A stretch of DNA of 64,000 bases, taken from assembly GCF_002115755.1 (NCBI RefSeq), contig NZ_JFKA01000013.1:53760-117759 (forward strand), in the 5' to 3' direction. The position numbers and the translations under genes are program-made. This document shows positions 56,301-64,000 of this stretch, in pieces (positions within the stretch are counted from its first letter, which is position 1; each line of letters opens with the position of its first letter). The DNA is from Thalassospira mesophila (lineage in GTDB: Bacteria; Pseudomonadota; Alphaproteobacteria; Rhodospirillales; Thalassospiraceae). The notes under the pieces are model-generated. The model was given only the letters and a program-made list of their open reading frames with translations. It was not told where the DNA came from and ran no database searches.

Positions 56301-59300
56301 GACGGGCGCGAGCCATGTCTCGGTCGCAGATAGCTTCTTCGTCCTTGGGGGGCATTCACTTCTTGCGATGCAGCTTGTGGCACGGGTGCGCGCGGAACGC
56401 GGGGTTGAGCTGCCGCTGCGATCGGTGTTTGCGCATCCCACTGTGCGGGGGCTGGCACGTGAGGTCGCCATGGCCAAGGCCGAGAACCTCGGTCCGGTCG
56501 TTGCGGGTTCCGGGTTTGAGGGGGACGGCAAAGCAGTGCTGTCTCTTGGTCAGGAACGCCTGTGGTTTTTAGCGCAGCTGGAGGCGGAGGCAAACAGTCA
56601 GTACAACATGGCGATGGGCTTGCGTCTTCGGGGCAAACTGAATGTTGGTGCTTTGCGGCGTGCGTTTGAGACGCTTGTTGAGCGGCATGCCGTACTGCGA
56701 ACGGTGATTGAGGCACCTGAGGGGATGCCGCAGGGTCGTGTGCTGCCGCCCGGGTCTTTTGGGTCTGTTCTGGAAGAAAGTGATCTGCGCGGGTTTGGAC
56801 CGAACGCCGAGGCGGAAGCAATAACGCGCCTTGCGGCGTTTGGGCAGCGGCCGTTTGATCTTGAACGGAATTTGCGACTGCGAGCGCTGGTGATTCATAT
56901 TGGGACAGATGAGGCGCTGTTGGGCCTTGTTGCAGATCACAGCTCGTTTGATGGCAGTTCGGTTCCGGTATTTTTCGACGAGATCTCTGCGGTTTATAGC
57001 GCTATCCATTCGGGGGCTGGCATGGATCCCGCTACAGTGCTCGCGCCGCTGAGCTGGCAGTTTGCGGATTGGGCGGCCTGGCAACGGGGATGGCTTGATG
57101 CCGGGGGCCTTGAAGGTGCGCTTGGATATTGGGAGAGGCATCTTGCGGGCGCGCCGCCCGTTTTGACCCTTCCAACGGATTACGAACGGCGAACGGATCG
57201 GTCGCGCGGCGCAAGGTATCATGATGTTGTGGTGCCTGCCGAGGTTCGCTCGGGTCTTGAGGCACTTGCCCTTCGACATGGGACGACGCTTTATGGTGTT
57301 GTGCTTGCCGGGTTCGGGTTGGTTCTGAGCCGTCTTTCTAACCAGGACGAGGTGGTGATCGGGAGCCCGAGTGCGGGGCGTGTGCAGGTTGGCAGTGAGG
57401 CGTTGCTAGGGTTCTTTGTAAACACGCTTGCGCTGCGTGTTGCGCCGGGTGCATCGGAAGATCTGGGGAGCTATCTGACGGCAGTGGGCGCCCTTGTGCG
57501 CGAGGGCCTTGAAAACGAGGCGGCCCCGTTTGAACGTGTTGTGAAGCGGGTTGGCGTTGAGCGGTCGCTGTCGCACAGTCCGGTATTCCAGGTGATGTTT
57601 GCATGGCAAAGCCAGGAGGGCGGGAATCTTCGGCTTGGAGAGCTTGAGCTGGAAAGTGTTGAACTGGCAGGCGTTGATGTTCCATCGGGTCAGGCGAAAT
57701 TTGACCTGACCTTGTCGTTGGTACCAGCGGTGGATGGAAGCCTGCAAGGCGGACTGGAATATGACGGGGATCTTTTTGCACCAGCGACGGTTGCGCGGTG
57801 GATTGATGTTCTGTGTGATGTGCTTGGCCAGTTTGCCGCGACGGCAAAGACAGAGGCGCCTTTGGCTCTTGCATCCCTGCATTTTGCGCCGAATGATGAT
57901 CGTGCGCGGCGGGGCCTCAATGGTGTTATGGAGTTTGGAGACCGGGTTGCCCTGAACAGTCCACAGGTCCGCGCCAACGGAAACGTGAATAAAGGCGCTT
58001 TGCCGATACGCGCGTGGGGAGAAGACGACAGCGCCCTTGCCAGTAACGCAAAAACCGAAACCGAACAGTTGCTGTGCCAGTTGTGGTCGAACGTACTGGG
58101 TCGTTTTGTCCGTGATATTCGCAGCGATTTCTTTGAAGTCGGCGGGCATTCATTGCTGGCCAGCCAGTTGGCTTTTCGCATCCGGGAAAGCTTTGGCATT
58201 GAACTGCGGGTAGCGACGATATTTGAATACCCTGTATTACAAGATTTGGCTAAACATCTAACGCAACGACAACGCATCCATCCTTTGGCGGCCATAGAAG
58301 CGCAGCCCGCCGACATGCCCAAAGTACTGTCCTTCGCACAACAGCGCATGTGGGCACTTTTACAAATCAGTGGTGATTCAAGCAGTTATCATATCCCTGC
58401 GGTACTTTCACTGGAAGGTGATTTGGATATTGCTGCTTTGCGTCAATCGCTACAATGGTTAGTAGAGCGCCATGAAAGCTTGCGCATGTGTTTTCCGACT
58501 GAAGGCGGAGAAGCAAGACTGCAAGTCAACCCTGCCTACGACCCGTTGACTATTAGCACCGTAACCGAGAAGGACCCCCTGATTTGGGTCGCAGAGAAAA
58601 TAGAGCAACCATTTGATTTGGCCTGTGGCCCTCTGTTTCGCTTGAACTTGCTTAAAATAGAAAATGGCAAATTTATACTGGTGTTTAACATCCACCATAT
58701 CATCAGTGATGGCGGGTCTATTGATGTTCTCCTGAAAGATCTGGCACATTTTTATTCTATTGCACATAACGCCGGCCTCAATGCCAAACAAATCAGGCCG
58801 TCGCTGCCAATACCGTTGCCAGAGACCCAATACAGTGACTTTGCCAAATGGCAACGAGACTGGTTGCAAGGTGACGTGCTCGAGAGTCAATTGGGTTATT
58901 GGCGTGAACAGCTAAAGGGTATTCCTGCGCTCATCAGCTTGCCAACCGATCATCCCCGGCCAGCAGTTATGAATTATGATGGCAAATTTCTACAAACCCG
59001 GTTGGACGAGGCATTGGGGAAGGCCGTTGAACAACTGGCAAGCAGTCATCAAAGCACCCTGTTTATGACGCTGCTGGCAGCGTTCAACGTATTGCTAAGC
59101 CGCTATAGTGGCCAAGACGATATCGTGGTGGGCGCGCCCGTCGCCAACCGGGTACATCATCAATGTGAGGAAATGGTCGGCTTGTTTGTCAATACGTTGG
59201 TGCTGCGCACCAGTGTCGATGCAAGCCAAAGTTTTTCACAGTTACTAAGCGAGGTCCGGTCAACCACTTTGATGGCTCAGCGCTATCAAGATATGCCATT

Positions 59301-62300
59301 TGAAATGTTGGTAGAGAAGCTTAATCCCAGCCGGGATTTAAGCCATTCACCCTTGTTTCAAGTGATGTTTGGTTGCAGGCAGGAAACCGGACAGAAGAAT
59401 AATTTTAATCTGCCCGGGATGGGCATTCGCGATATTTCGATGGAAGCCCTGGGGCAAGAATCAGCCGACAAGCCGATAAAGACCAAGTTTGAACTGACTT
59501 TGAGCGTGGTTGCCAGCGACGACGAATTTCTGCTCAATTGGGAATACAGCAGCGAACTGTTTAATCCTGAAACCATTGCAAGAATGCATGAGCACTTTGA
59601 AAAGCTGCTTGGTTTTATTGTTGCCAACCCGGACCAGCCGTTAGCGAACATTGACTTGCTGACGGCCGAAGAGCGTCAGAAAATCATTCAATACAATCAA
59701 ACCGGGCAACCCTTTCCACAACAACAGACTGTGGCGGGGCTGTTCGAGCAGCAAGTCCGCGAAACCCCAGATGATACGGCAGTGTATTGCGGTATCAGTC
59801 AACGTTACATGAGCTATGATGAACTCAACAAAGCTGCCAATCGTCTGGCCCATGCTTTGATCGTCAAAGGTGCCGGACCGGAATCTTTGGTCGGTATCTG
59901 CGTCCATCGCTCGCTCGATATGGTCGTTGCAATGTTGGCGGTATTCAAGACAGGCGCAGGTTATTTGCCGCTGGACCCGGATTATCCGCAAGACCGACTG
60001 GCGTATATGATCCAGGATTCGGGGATTGCACTGCTGGTCACGCAGTCACGCCTGCGAGATCAGTTCTCCTGTCGCGACATTGACGTTGTCGAAATAGACA
60101 ACCGCAGTGCCGATCTTTATGACAGCGCTAATCCCGCGCGTCGTAATGGCCCGGAAAATCTTGCATATGTAATTTACACCTCGGGTTCAACCGGCAAACC
60201 CAAAGGGGTGATGATTGAGCAGCGCAGTGTGGTTAACATGATTGTGGGCTTTAACCGCACCTATCATGTTACGGCTCAAGACCGGGTATTACAGCAAGCA
60301 TCATTCTGTTTTGATGTTTCGGTCGGCGAGTTATTACCAATCATCTGTTGTGGCGGCAGCTTGTACCTCCCCGCGAGAGATGTCATTCTGGACCCGGATG
60401 CTTTTGCCAGGTTTGTCGCCGAGCATCAAATAAGCATTTTTGGCGCCACCCCGACATTGTTGTCACGGCTGAAGGTTGAAAAACTGCCCCATCTCAGGCT
60501 GATTTTTAGCGGTGGCGAAGCACTTCAGTTAAACAATGTCGAACAGCTTCTTGAAGCTGCATTGGTCGTCAATGGTTATGGTCCGACGGAGGCGACAATA
60601 GGAGCCACGGCTTACCGTTTGAATGACACAAAACGGCATCGTGCCGGCTCGGTTCCCATTGGTCTGCCGGTGGCTAACTACACGACCTATATTCTCAATC
60701 CTCAACGGCAACACCAGCCTTTGGGTATTCCTGGTGAGCTCTATATCGGCGGCGTAGGTTTAGCGCGACAATACCTGAACCAACCAGAAATGACCGCAGA
60801 CCGGTTTGTTGAAGTCGATATTTTTGGCACACCTCAACGATTGTATAAAACCGGGGACCTGGTGCGCTGGGGCGAGCAGGGCATTGAATTCCTTGGCCGT
60901 ATTGACAGGCAAATCAAACTGCGGGGCTTTAGAATAGAGCTCGGCGAGATCGAAGCCCTGTTGGCTTCCCATCATCACGTCAAAGAAGCCGTCGTGAAGC
61001 TTTATGACACCCAGGCCAGTCAAAGTTTGGGCGCTTATGTGACCGTGCCGGATCGGTCCCGGATCAGTACTGAAATATTGCACGCATACCTGGCCACCAA
61101 ACTACCCGGTTATATGATGCCCGGGGTGATAACCATTCTTGATACCTTTCCGCAGACCGCCAACGGGAAAATAGATCGAGACGCTTTGCCAGATCCCGAA
61201 ATGTCTGTTTCAAAAGGGTACGCGGAACCCGGAACCGAGGTCGAACGGACTTTGGTCACCATCTGGCAACGCGTCTTGAAGCAGCAAGATATAGGCATTT
61301 ATGACAGTTTTTTCGAACGCGGTGGTGATTCGATTTTATTGATCCAGATTGTTGCCGCCGTACGACAGGCCGGGTTGTCAATGGCACCGCGCGATCTGTA
61401 CCGTTACCAAAACATTGCGGCACTGGCTCTGGTTTTAGGCTCTGCCAAAACACCACTGGCCGAACAAGGACTTATCAGCGGGAGTGTGCCACTTACGCCC
61501 GTTCAAAGAGCATTTTTCAACTATGACAGCCTGGCACCTTGGCATTTTAACCAAGCGGTACTGCTGGAGGTTAATGGCCACCTGGATATCCGGGCGATGA
61601 AACAGGCATTTGCCTCGATCATAGAACATCATGATGCGCTGCGACTAAGCTTTAACCAGATAAATAGCCAATGGCAGCAACAACACCTGCCTTTATCAAC
61701 AGCGATACCATGGCATGAAGAAAATCTGGTGGACGATGAACATCAGACTTTGCTGGCGCGGTTGGATACCTGGCAACAAAGTCTTGATCTCGGTCAGGGG
61801 CCCCTGCTGAGAATGGTCCTGCTCCATACACCCCGGCAAAACCTGCTGTTTTGCTGCATCCATCATTTGGTGGTTGATGGCGTTTCATGGCGTATTTTAC
61901 TCGAAGATCTGCAAACGGCATATTACCAGGTGCGAAACGGTCAAACGATCACCTTACCTGCAAAAACGACGTCATTTAAACATTGGGCCGAGCGTGTGGT
62001 GCAATTTGACGATGGTGCGGCGGATTACTGGCAAAAACTTAACGATTTTCAACCACCCCGACTTCGGTTAGACGCCCCGCATGCTGACGGCCGTCTGGAG
62101 GACGTCTGCCACCGTGCCGTCGTCGTAGATGCCAAGACTACTCGGCAGTTGCTCATCGGTTTGCCGCAGGTTCATGGCGTTGCCATCGTCGATGCTTTGC
62201 TTTGTGCAGTGCTGATGTCGTTAAAAAAATGGTGTGGTCAAACCAGCCATTTCCTCGATCTTGAAAGCCATGGCCGCGCCGAAATTTCAGACGATATAGA

Positions 62301-63609
62301 TCTCTCACGAAGTGTCGGCTGGTTTACCTCAATTTATAGCATTCTTTTCTCATTGGCAGATGACGGCGATTTACCGCAATCGCTTAAAAGTATCAATAAA
62401 CAACGGGTTGCAGTCCCCAGTGAAGGGGTCGGTTACGGCATAAGGCGCTGGATAAAGGATCAAAACTTACCGCAAGGTCAGATCCTGTTTAATTATCTCG
62501 GGCAGTTTGATCAAAACCTGGAAGACGGATTATTTAAGCTATCTGACAAGCCCCAGGGCAAGGCGATGAGTGAAATTGGTCCGCGCGATTACCTCATTGA
62601 AATAAATGGACAAATTGTCCAAGGGCAGTTGACCATGACGTTCAGTTTCAGTGACAAACAATTCAAAACTCAAACCATGACCATGTTGACGGATGGCTTT
62701 TTTCAGGCGCTGCACGATATAGCAGATGAGTGTAACGGGTTGGTCGATGTCCAAACCGCCATCCGATTGGACAATGGCAGCGCGAAAACGGTTCTGCCGC
62801 CTTTGTACCTGCTTCCCGGTTCCGGAAGTATCGTTGGCTACTTACGGCCCCTGGCGGCCCATATTGGACATGGAAGGGCCGTTTATGGCCTAACATCCCC
62901 TGGTATGAACACCCTGGATGATATTCCCCAAACGATAGCTGCGCTCAGTGATCATCACGTTAAAGTAATACGCCAGCTACAACCCGAAGGGCCCTATGCG
63001 CTCGCCGGCCACTCGTTTGGAACCGCAGTGGCGTTCGAAATAGCGGTGAAATTGGAGCAACAGGGCCAAAAAATTGCCTCCCTGACCATGATTGACCAAC
63101 CTACCCGTCAATATAGCAAATTAGGTGGCAAGGAAATTTGGGATCGGCGCGAAATTGACTGGCTGCTGGACGTTGCGTATTTATTACAAAGTCTGGTTAC
63201 CCAACAACTCCCAGTAAGCATACAAAGACTTAAGGACAGCGGCGATCTGAATTATTGTTTCATGACCTTGATGGATTGGCTCAGAAGTAGTGGCGCCGAT
63301 CAAGTGTTGTTCAGCGGAAATGATCCCTTATTGCAACTCAAAGCGCTGGTGAAAACATACCGTGCCAACGGCCTTGCATTTTACCAATATCAACCATCAC
63401 AACATCAACTAAAATGCGCCATTAAGTTGATTTGCGCCAAAGAATCACTAGCGATGGTCAGCGATGAAATGCCCGATCACTGGGGCTGGGCGATCTACAC
63501 GCGACGAGGCGTAAACGTTACGCAGATCCCGGGAGAACACATAGGAATATTTAGTGAGCCCGGGGTGCAATTATTGGCGGAAGTTCTGGTTACCTCGACC
63601 GAAACCTGA
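53326..63609 (+). CDS. Non-ribosomal peptide synthetase, C-A-T-C-T-C-A-T-E-TE
   Basis: A 3427-residue assembly-line enzyme. By residue: C1 1-440 (HHLIADG 142-148); A1 470-965 (YTSGSTGKPKG near 625, NGKLDRRALP 955); T1 975-1045 (S1011); C2 1069-1495 (DHSSFDG 1204-1210); remnant A10 (NGNVNKGALP 1551-1560); T2 1570-1645 (S1609); C3 1666-2095 (HHIISDG 1790-1796); A2 2133-2622; T3 2632-2705 (GGDS, S2669); E 2715-3145 (HHLVVDG 2846-2852); TE 3150-3427 (GHSFG, S3230). The N-terminal C domain implies an acylated or transferred starter. The middle module has no A domain. The E domain predicts a D-residue at the last position, and the TE releases the product. No MbtH-like or phosphopantetheinyl transferase gene is nearby. 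Confidence 0.93.
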   Translation: MEIPQKIKLLPLTSVQHDIWFDQMLNPDEPVYHIGGYTQVDTVLDHLRFTAAVNKLVEQHDALRIQIHIAHGLTPLQYFAESLIVNIKLIDLSAHADISFELQKEFVEPFDLAANDFEKRPLFRFVLIKEAPEKFGFLAVYHHLIADGWSIGLLHKQLGVLYDALGRTESQHDVVGDEHFPSYSDFIADDAQYLSSNRYHKDQKYWSDKFIQPPEPIFIPRELSQQSNDRLISELKPSQKQTLKLPRDLYNRLESFAIDQKFSIFHLLLSAIYLYFTRTTSSQELVLGIPVLNRGNAAFKRTSGLFAGVNAVRFSFGRELSFVELLKEISSTLRQDYRHQRFPVSYLNRQLALQYPGFERLFDIGVSFEQSKHQTFGALPVKPNVLSHGCEQTPLMLYVREIDSDKAVDIDFVYNLNYFDAAQIDRIQTGYCGVLQQVLENPFQRISEFDLLDQSQIRQLAEWNETFLDFPKHATVAKLFEKQVAITPHNPAVLFVDEQQKQWSLTYAELNCRSNQLAHYLQTYGIKPDTLVGICLDRSVEQLVAVLAVLKAGGAYVPLDPQYPPARLEYIIQDAGIELLICKGPHVQINGRVLDLLENQDAIDQCLADNPAIASTADHLAYVIYTSGSTGKPKGVMINQFSVVNTIHAFNHIYKTTESDRVLQQASFSFDVSVGEIFPIICRGGTLVMTTKSVILDPDLYADFLSEHQITIFGGTPSVLSRLRLDEMPKLRLIFSGGEALALNNVAQLLARAQLVNGYGPTETTIGATAYRLGSDNNFPKGAVPIGKPVPNYQMYVVNDDMQLLPIGSPGELCIGGVGVARGYLNNPDLTAEKFVELVVNGQPQRVYKSGDKVRWLNDGNLEYLGRIDNQVKLRGFRIELGEIEAVLCKHPLVETAAVVVVEENNDKRLAAYVTTKEGRQLTRLTLRGWLQDKIPDYMVPSAFVVMDALPLTPNGKLDRRALPAPEVTGSAGYEAPNTPDEALLCRLFGDLTGASHVSVADSFFVLGGHSLLAMQLVARVRAERGVELPLRSVFAHPTVRGLAREVAMAKAENLGPVVAGSGFEGDGKAVLSLGQERLWFLAQLEAEANSQYNMAMGLRLRGKLNVGALRRAFETLVERHAVLRTVIEAPEGMPQGRVLPPGSFGSVLEESDLRGFGPNAEAEAITRLAAFGQRPFDLERNLRLRALVIHIGTDEALLGLVADHSSFDGSSVPVFFDEISAVYSAIHSGAGMDPATVLAPLSWQFADWAAWQRGWLDAGGLEGALGYWERHLAGAPPVLTLPTDYERRTDRSRGARYHDVVVPAEVRSGLEALALRHGTTLYGVVLAGFGLVLSRLSNQDEVVIGSPSAGRVQVGSEALLGFFVNTLALRVAPGASEDLGSYLTAVGALVREGLENEAAPFERVVKRVGVERSLSHSPVFQVMFAWQSQEGGNLRLGELELESVELAGVDVPSGQAKFDLTLSLVPAVDGSLQGGLEYDGDLFAPATVARWIDVLCDVLGQFAATAKTEAPLALASLHFAPNDDRARRGLNGVMEFGDRVALNSPQVRANGNVNKGALPIRAWGEDDSALASNAKTETEQLLCQLWSNVLGRFVRDIRSDFFEVGGHSLLASQLAFRIRESFGIELRVATIFEYPVLQDLAKHLTQRQRIHPLAAIEAQPADMPKVLSFAQQRMWALLQISGDSSSYHIPAVLSLEGDLDIAALRQSLQWLVERHESLRMCFPTEGGEARLQVNPAYDPLTISTVTEKDPLIWVAEKIEQPFDLACGPLFRLNLLKIENGKFILVFNIHHIISDGGSIDVLLKDLAHFYSIAHNAGLNAKQIRPSLPIPLPETQYSDFAKWQRDWLQGDVLESQLGYWREQLKGIPALISLPTDHPRPAVMNYDGKFLQTRLDEALGKAVEQLASSHQSTLFMTLLAAFNVLLSRYSGQDDIVVGAPVANRVHHQCEEMVGLFVNTLVLRTSVDASQSFSQLLSEVRSTTLMAQRYQDMPFEMLVEKLNPSRDLSHSPLFQVMFGCRQETGQKNNFNLPGMGIRDISMEALGQESADKPIKTKFELTLSVVASDDEFLLNWEYSSELFNPETIARMHEHFEKLLGFIVANPDQPLANIDLLTAEERQKIIQYNQTGQPFPQQQTVAGLFEQQVRETPDDTAVYCGISQRYMSYDELNKAANRLAHALIVKGAGPESLVGICVHRSLDMVVAMLAVFKTGAGYLPLDPDYPQDRLAYMIQDSGIALLVTQSRLRDQFSCRDIDVVEIDNRSADLYDSANPARRNGPENLAYVIYTSGSTGKPKGVMIEQRSVVNMIVGFNRTYHVTAQDRVLQQASFCFDVSVGELLPIICCGGSLYLPARDVILDPDAFARFVAEHQISIFGATPTLLSRLKVEKLPHLRLIFSGGEALQLNNVEQLLEAALVVNGYGPTEATIGATAYRLNDTKRHRAGSVPIGLPVANYTTYILNPQRQHQPLGIPGELYIGGVGLARQYLNQPEMTADRFVEVDIFGTPQRLYKTGDLVRWGEQGIEFLGRIDRQIKLRGFRIELGEIEALLASHHHVKEAVVKLYDTQASQSLGAYVTVPDRSRISTEILHAYLATKLPGYMMPGVITILDTFPQTANGKIDRDALPDPEMSVSKGYAEPGTEVERTLVTIWQRVLKQQDIGIYDSFFERGGDSILLIQIVAAVRQAGLSMAPRDLYRYQNIAALALVLGSAKTPLAEQGLISGSVPLTPVQRAFFNYDSLAPWHFNQAVLLEVNGHLDIRAMKQAFASIIEHHDALRLSFNQINSQWQQQHLPLSTAIPWHEENLVDDEHQTLLARLDTWQQSLDLGQGPLLRMVLLHTPRQNLLFCCIHHLVVDGVSWRILLEDLQTAYYQVRNGQTITLPAKTTSFKHWAERVVQFDDGAADYWQKLNDFQPPRLRLDAPHADGRLEDVCHRAVVVDAKTTRQLLIGLPQVHGVAIVDALLCAVLMSLKKWCGQTSHFLDLESHGRAEISDDIDLSRSVGWFTSIYSILFSLADDGDLPQSLKSINKQRVAVPSEGVGYGIRRWIKDQNLPQGQILFNYLGQFDQNLEDGLFKLSDKPQGKAMSEIGPRDYLIEINGQIVQGQLTMTFSFSDKQFKTQTMTMLTDGFFQALHDIADECNGLVDVQTAIRLDNGSAKTVLPPLYLLPGSGSIVGYLRPLAAHIGHGRAVYGLTSPGMNTLDDIPQTIAALSDHHVKVIRQLQPEGPYALAGHSFGTAVAFEIAVKLEQQGQKIASLTMIDQPTRQYSKLGGKEIWDRREIDWLLDVAYLLQSLVTQQLPVSIQRLKDSGDLNYCFMTLMDWLRSSGADQVLFSGNDPLLQLKALVKTYRANGLAFYQYQPSQHQLKCAIKLICAKESLAMVSDEMPDHWGWAIYTRRGVNVTQIPGEHIGIFSEPGVQLLAEVLVTSTET

Positions 63610-63639
63610 AAAGCCAGTTGAAAAACAGAATGAAGAAAT

Positions 63640-64000
63640 GTAAGCGCTGCGTGCAGCCCACCTTAACTTGATAAGAGCAATCGAAGATGTAGATGCTGAT
63701 TATTCATCAGCAAAGAGTATCTCATGGACATGTCAACGGAGTTTCTCACAAATGCATCTACGACGATTGAAGGCAAGGGGCAGCGCCGTTGGCCAGATGA
63801 GTTGAAGGCACAGATTGTCTCGGAAACGCTTGAGGCTGGAGCGGCGGTAAATCAGGTGGCACAGCGATACGGGTTGCGTCCGAACCATCTTTCAGGCTGG
63901 CGCAGTCTTGCCCGCGACGGCAAACTGGTTCTTCCGGCAGCAAAGGTTTCACCCGGCGCGGTTGATTGTCCGTTTGCGGCAATAGAGCTGGAAACAACTC
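63640..64000 (+). mobile_element. IS66-family insertion sequence, left end
   Basis: The element begins at GTAAGCGCTGCGTGCAGCCC (63640-63659), which has the GTAAGCG start typical of IS66 terminal repeats. It lies 30 bp after the NRPS stop codon and runs past the right edge of the window. The first transposition gene follows at 63724. Confidence 0.8.
63724..64000 (+). CDS. tnpA: IS66-family accessory transposition protein TnpA (3' partial)
   Basis: The first ~92 residues of the IS66 OrfA protein. The helix-turn-helix reads RRWPDELKAQIVSETLEAGA, then QVAQRYGLRPNHLSGWRSLARDGKLVLP. It is needed together with TnpB and TnpC for IS66 movement. The frame stays open to the window end. Confidence 0.88.
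   Translation, partial: MDMSTEFLTNASTTIEGKGQRRWPDELKAQIVSETLEAGAAVNQVAQRYGLRPNHLSGWRSLARDGKLVLPAAKVSPGAVDCPFAAIELETT

Noticed and set aside
56180..58349. Four long minus-strand open frames (about 210-250 codons) opposite the NRPS T1-C2 region
   Set aside because: They overlap clear NRPS domains on the plus strand, have no starts with ribosome sites and have Arg/Pro-rich composition typical of antisense frames in high-GC genes.
1..64000. CRISPR arrays, rRNA and tRNA genes
   Set aside because: No regularly spaced direct repeats and no recognisable RNA gene sequence were seen on either strand.

Overview
The window reads as a chromosome segment of a denitrifying, probably marine alphaproteobacterium of about 55% GC. 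The complete nos operon, the narKK-GHJI operon, the TRAP transporters and the gene style recall Rhodospirillales such as Thalassospira. That placement is inference from gene content. No rRNA, tRNA or CRISPR array was seen.

Region 1 (1-3.5 kb) holds the end of a multi-pass membrane protein, a P19-type periplasmic iron-binding protein with a polyferredoxin membrane partner (an FtrA/FtrD-like pair), and a small secreted PepSY protein. Region 2 (3.6-11.8 kb) is an XRE-type regulator facing a tight operon: a TRAP transporter (DctP, DctQ, DctM), a two-subunit dihydroorotate dehydrogenase (PyrK, PyrD), an M20-family carbamoyl-amino-acid hydrolase, orotate phosphoribosyltransferase and a small protein. 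The best reading is uptake and use of orotate, dihydroorotate or carbamoyl-aspartate. Region 3 (11.9-13.4 kb) has a single-domain response regulator and a RIC/YtfE iron-sulfur repair protein. A 263-bp palindromic element lies upstream of the RIC gene.

Region 4 (13.7-34.8 kb) is the anaerobic respiration block. On the minus strand lies nosRZDFYLX, next to a Dnr/Nnr-type CRP regulator. On the plus strand lies narK1-narK2-narGHJI followed by a parvulin and a DUF2478 protein. FNR/Nnr boxes sit in front of the regulator, narK1 and nosR, and a further one lies at the end of nosX. No nitrite or NO reductase gene is present, so the window supplies the first and last steps of denitrification.

Region 5 (35.1-43.2 kb) is a catabolic cluster: an enolase-superfamily (mandelate racemase type) enzyme, a sugar-type ABC importer, an argininosuccinate-lyase-like enzyme that probably acts on another C-N substrate, and a divergent LysR regulator. 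Region 6 (43.7-48.5 kb) is a MarR-controlled RND efflux pair with a striking 38-bp palindromic operator.

Region 7 (48.6 kb to the end) is an accessory island: an ANL ligase, a PLP decarboxylase, a GNAT acetyltransferase and a 3427-residue NRPS. Two IS3 relics lie on either side of the decarboxylase and an IS66 element starts 30 bp after the NRPS. The NRPS is C-A-T-C-T-C-A-T-E-TE. Its middle module has no adenylation domain but keeps a remnant of the A10 motif, and the T1-C2 part is a high-GC block between lower-GC flanks. This island is the least ordinary part of the window.
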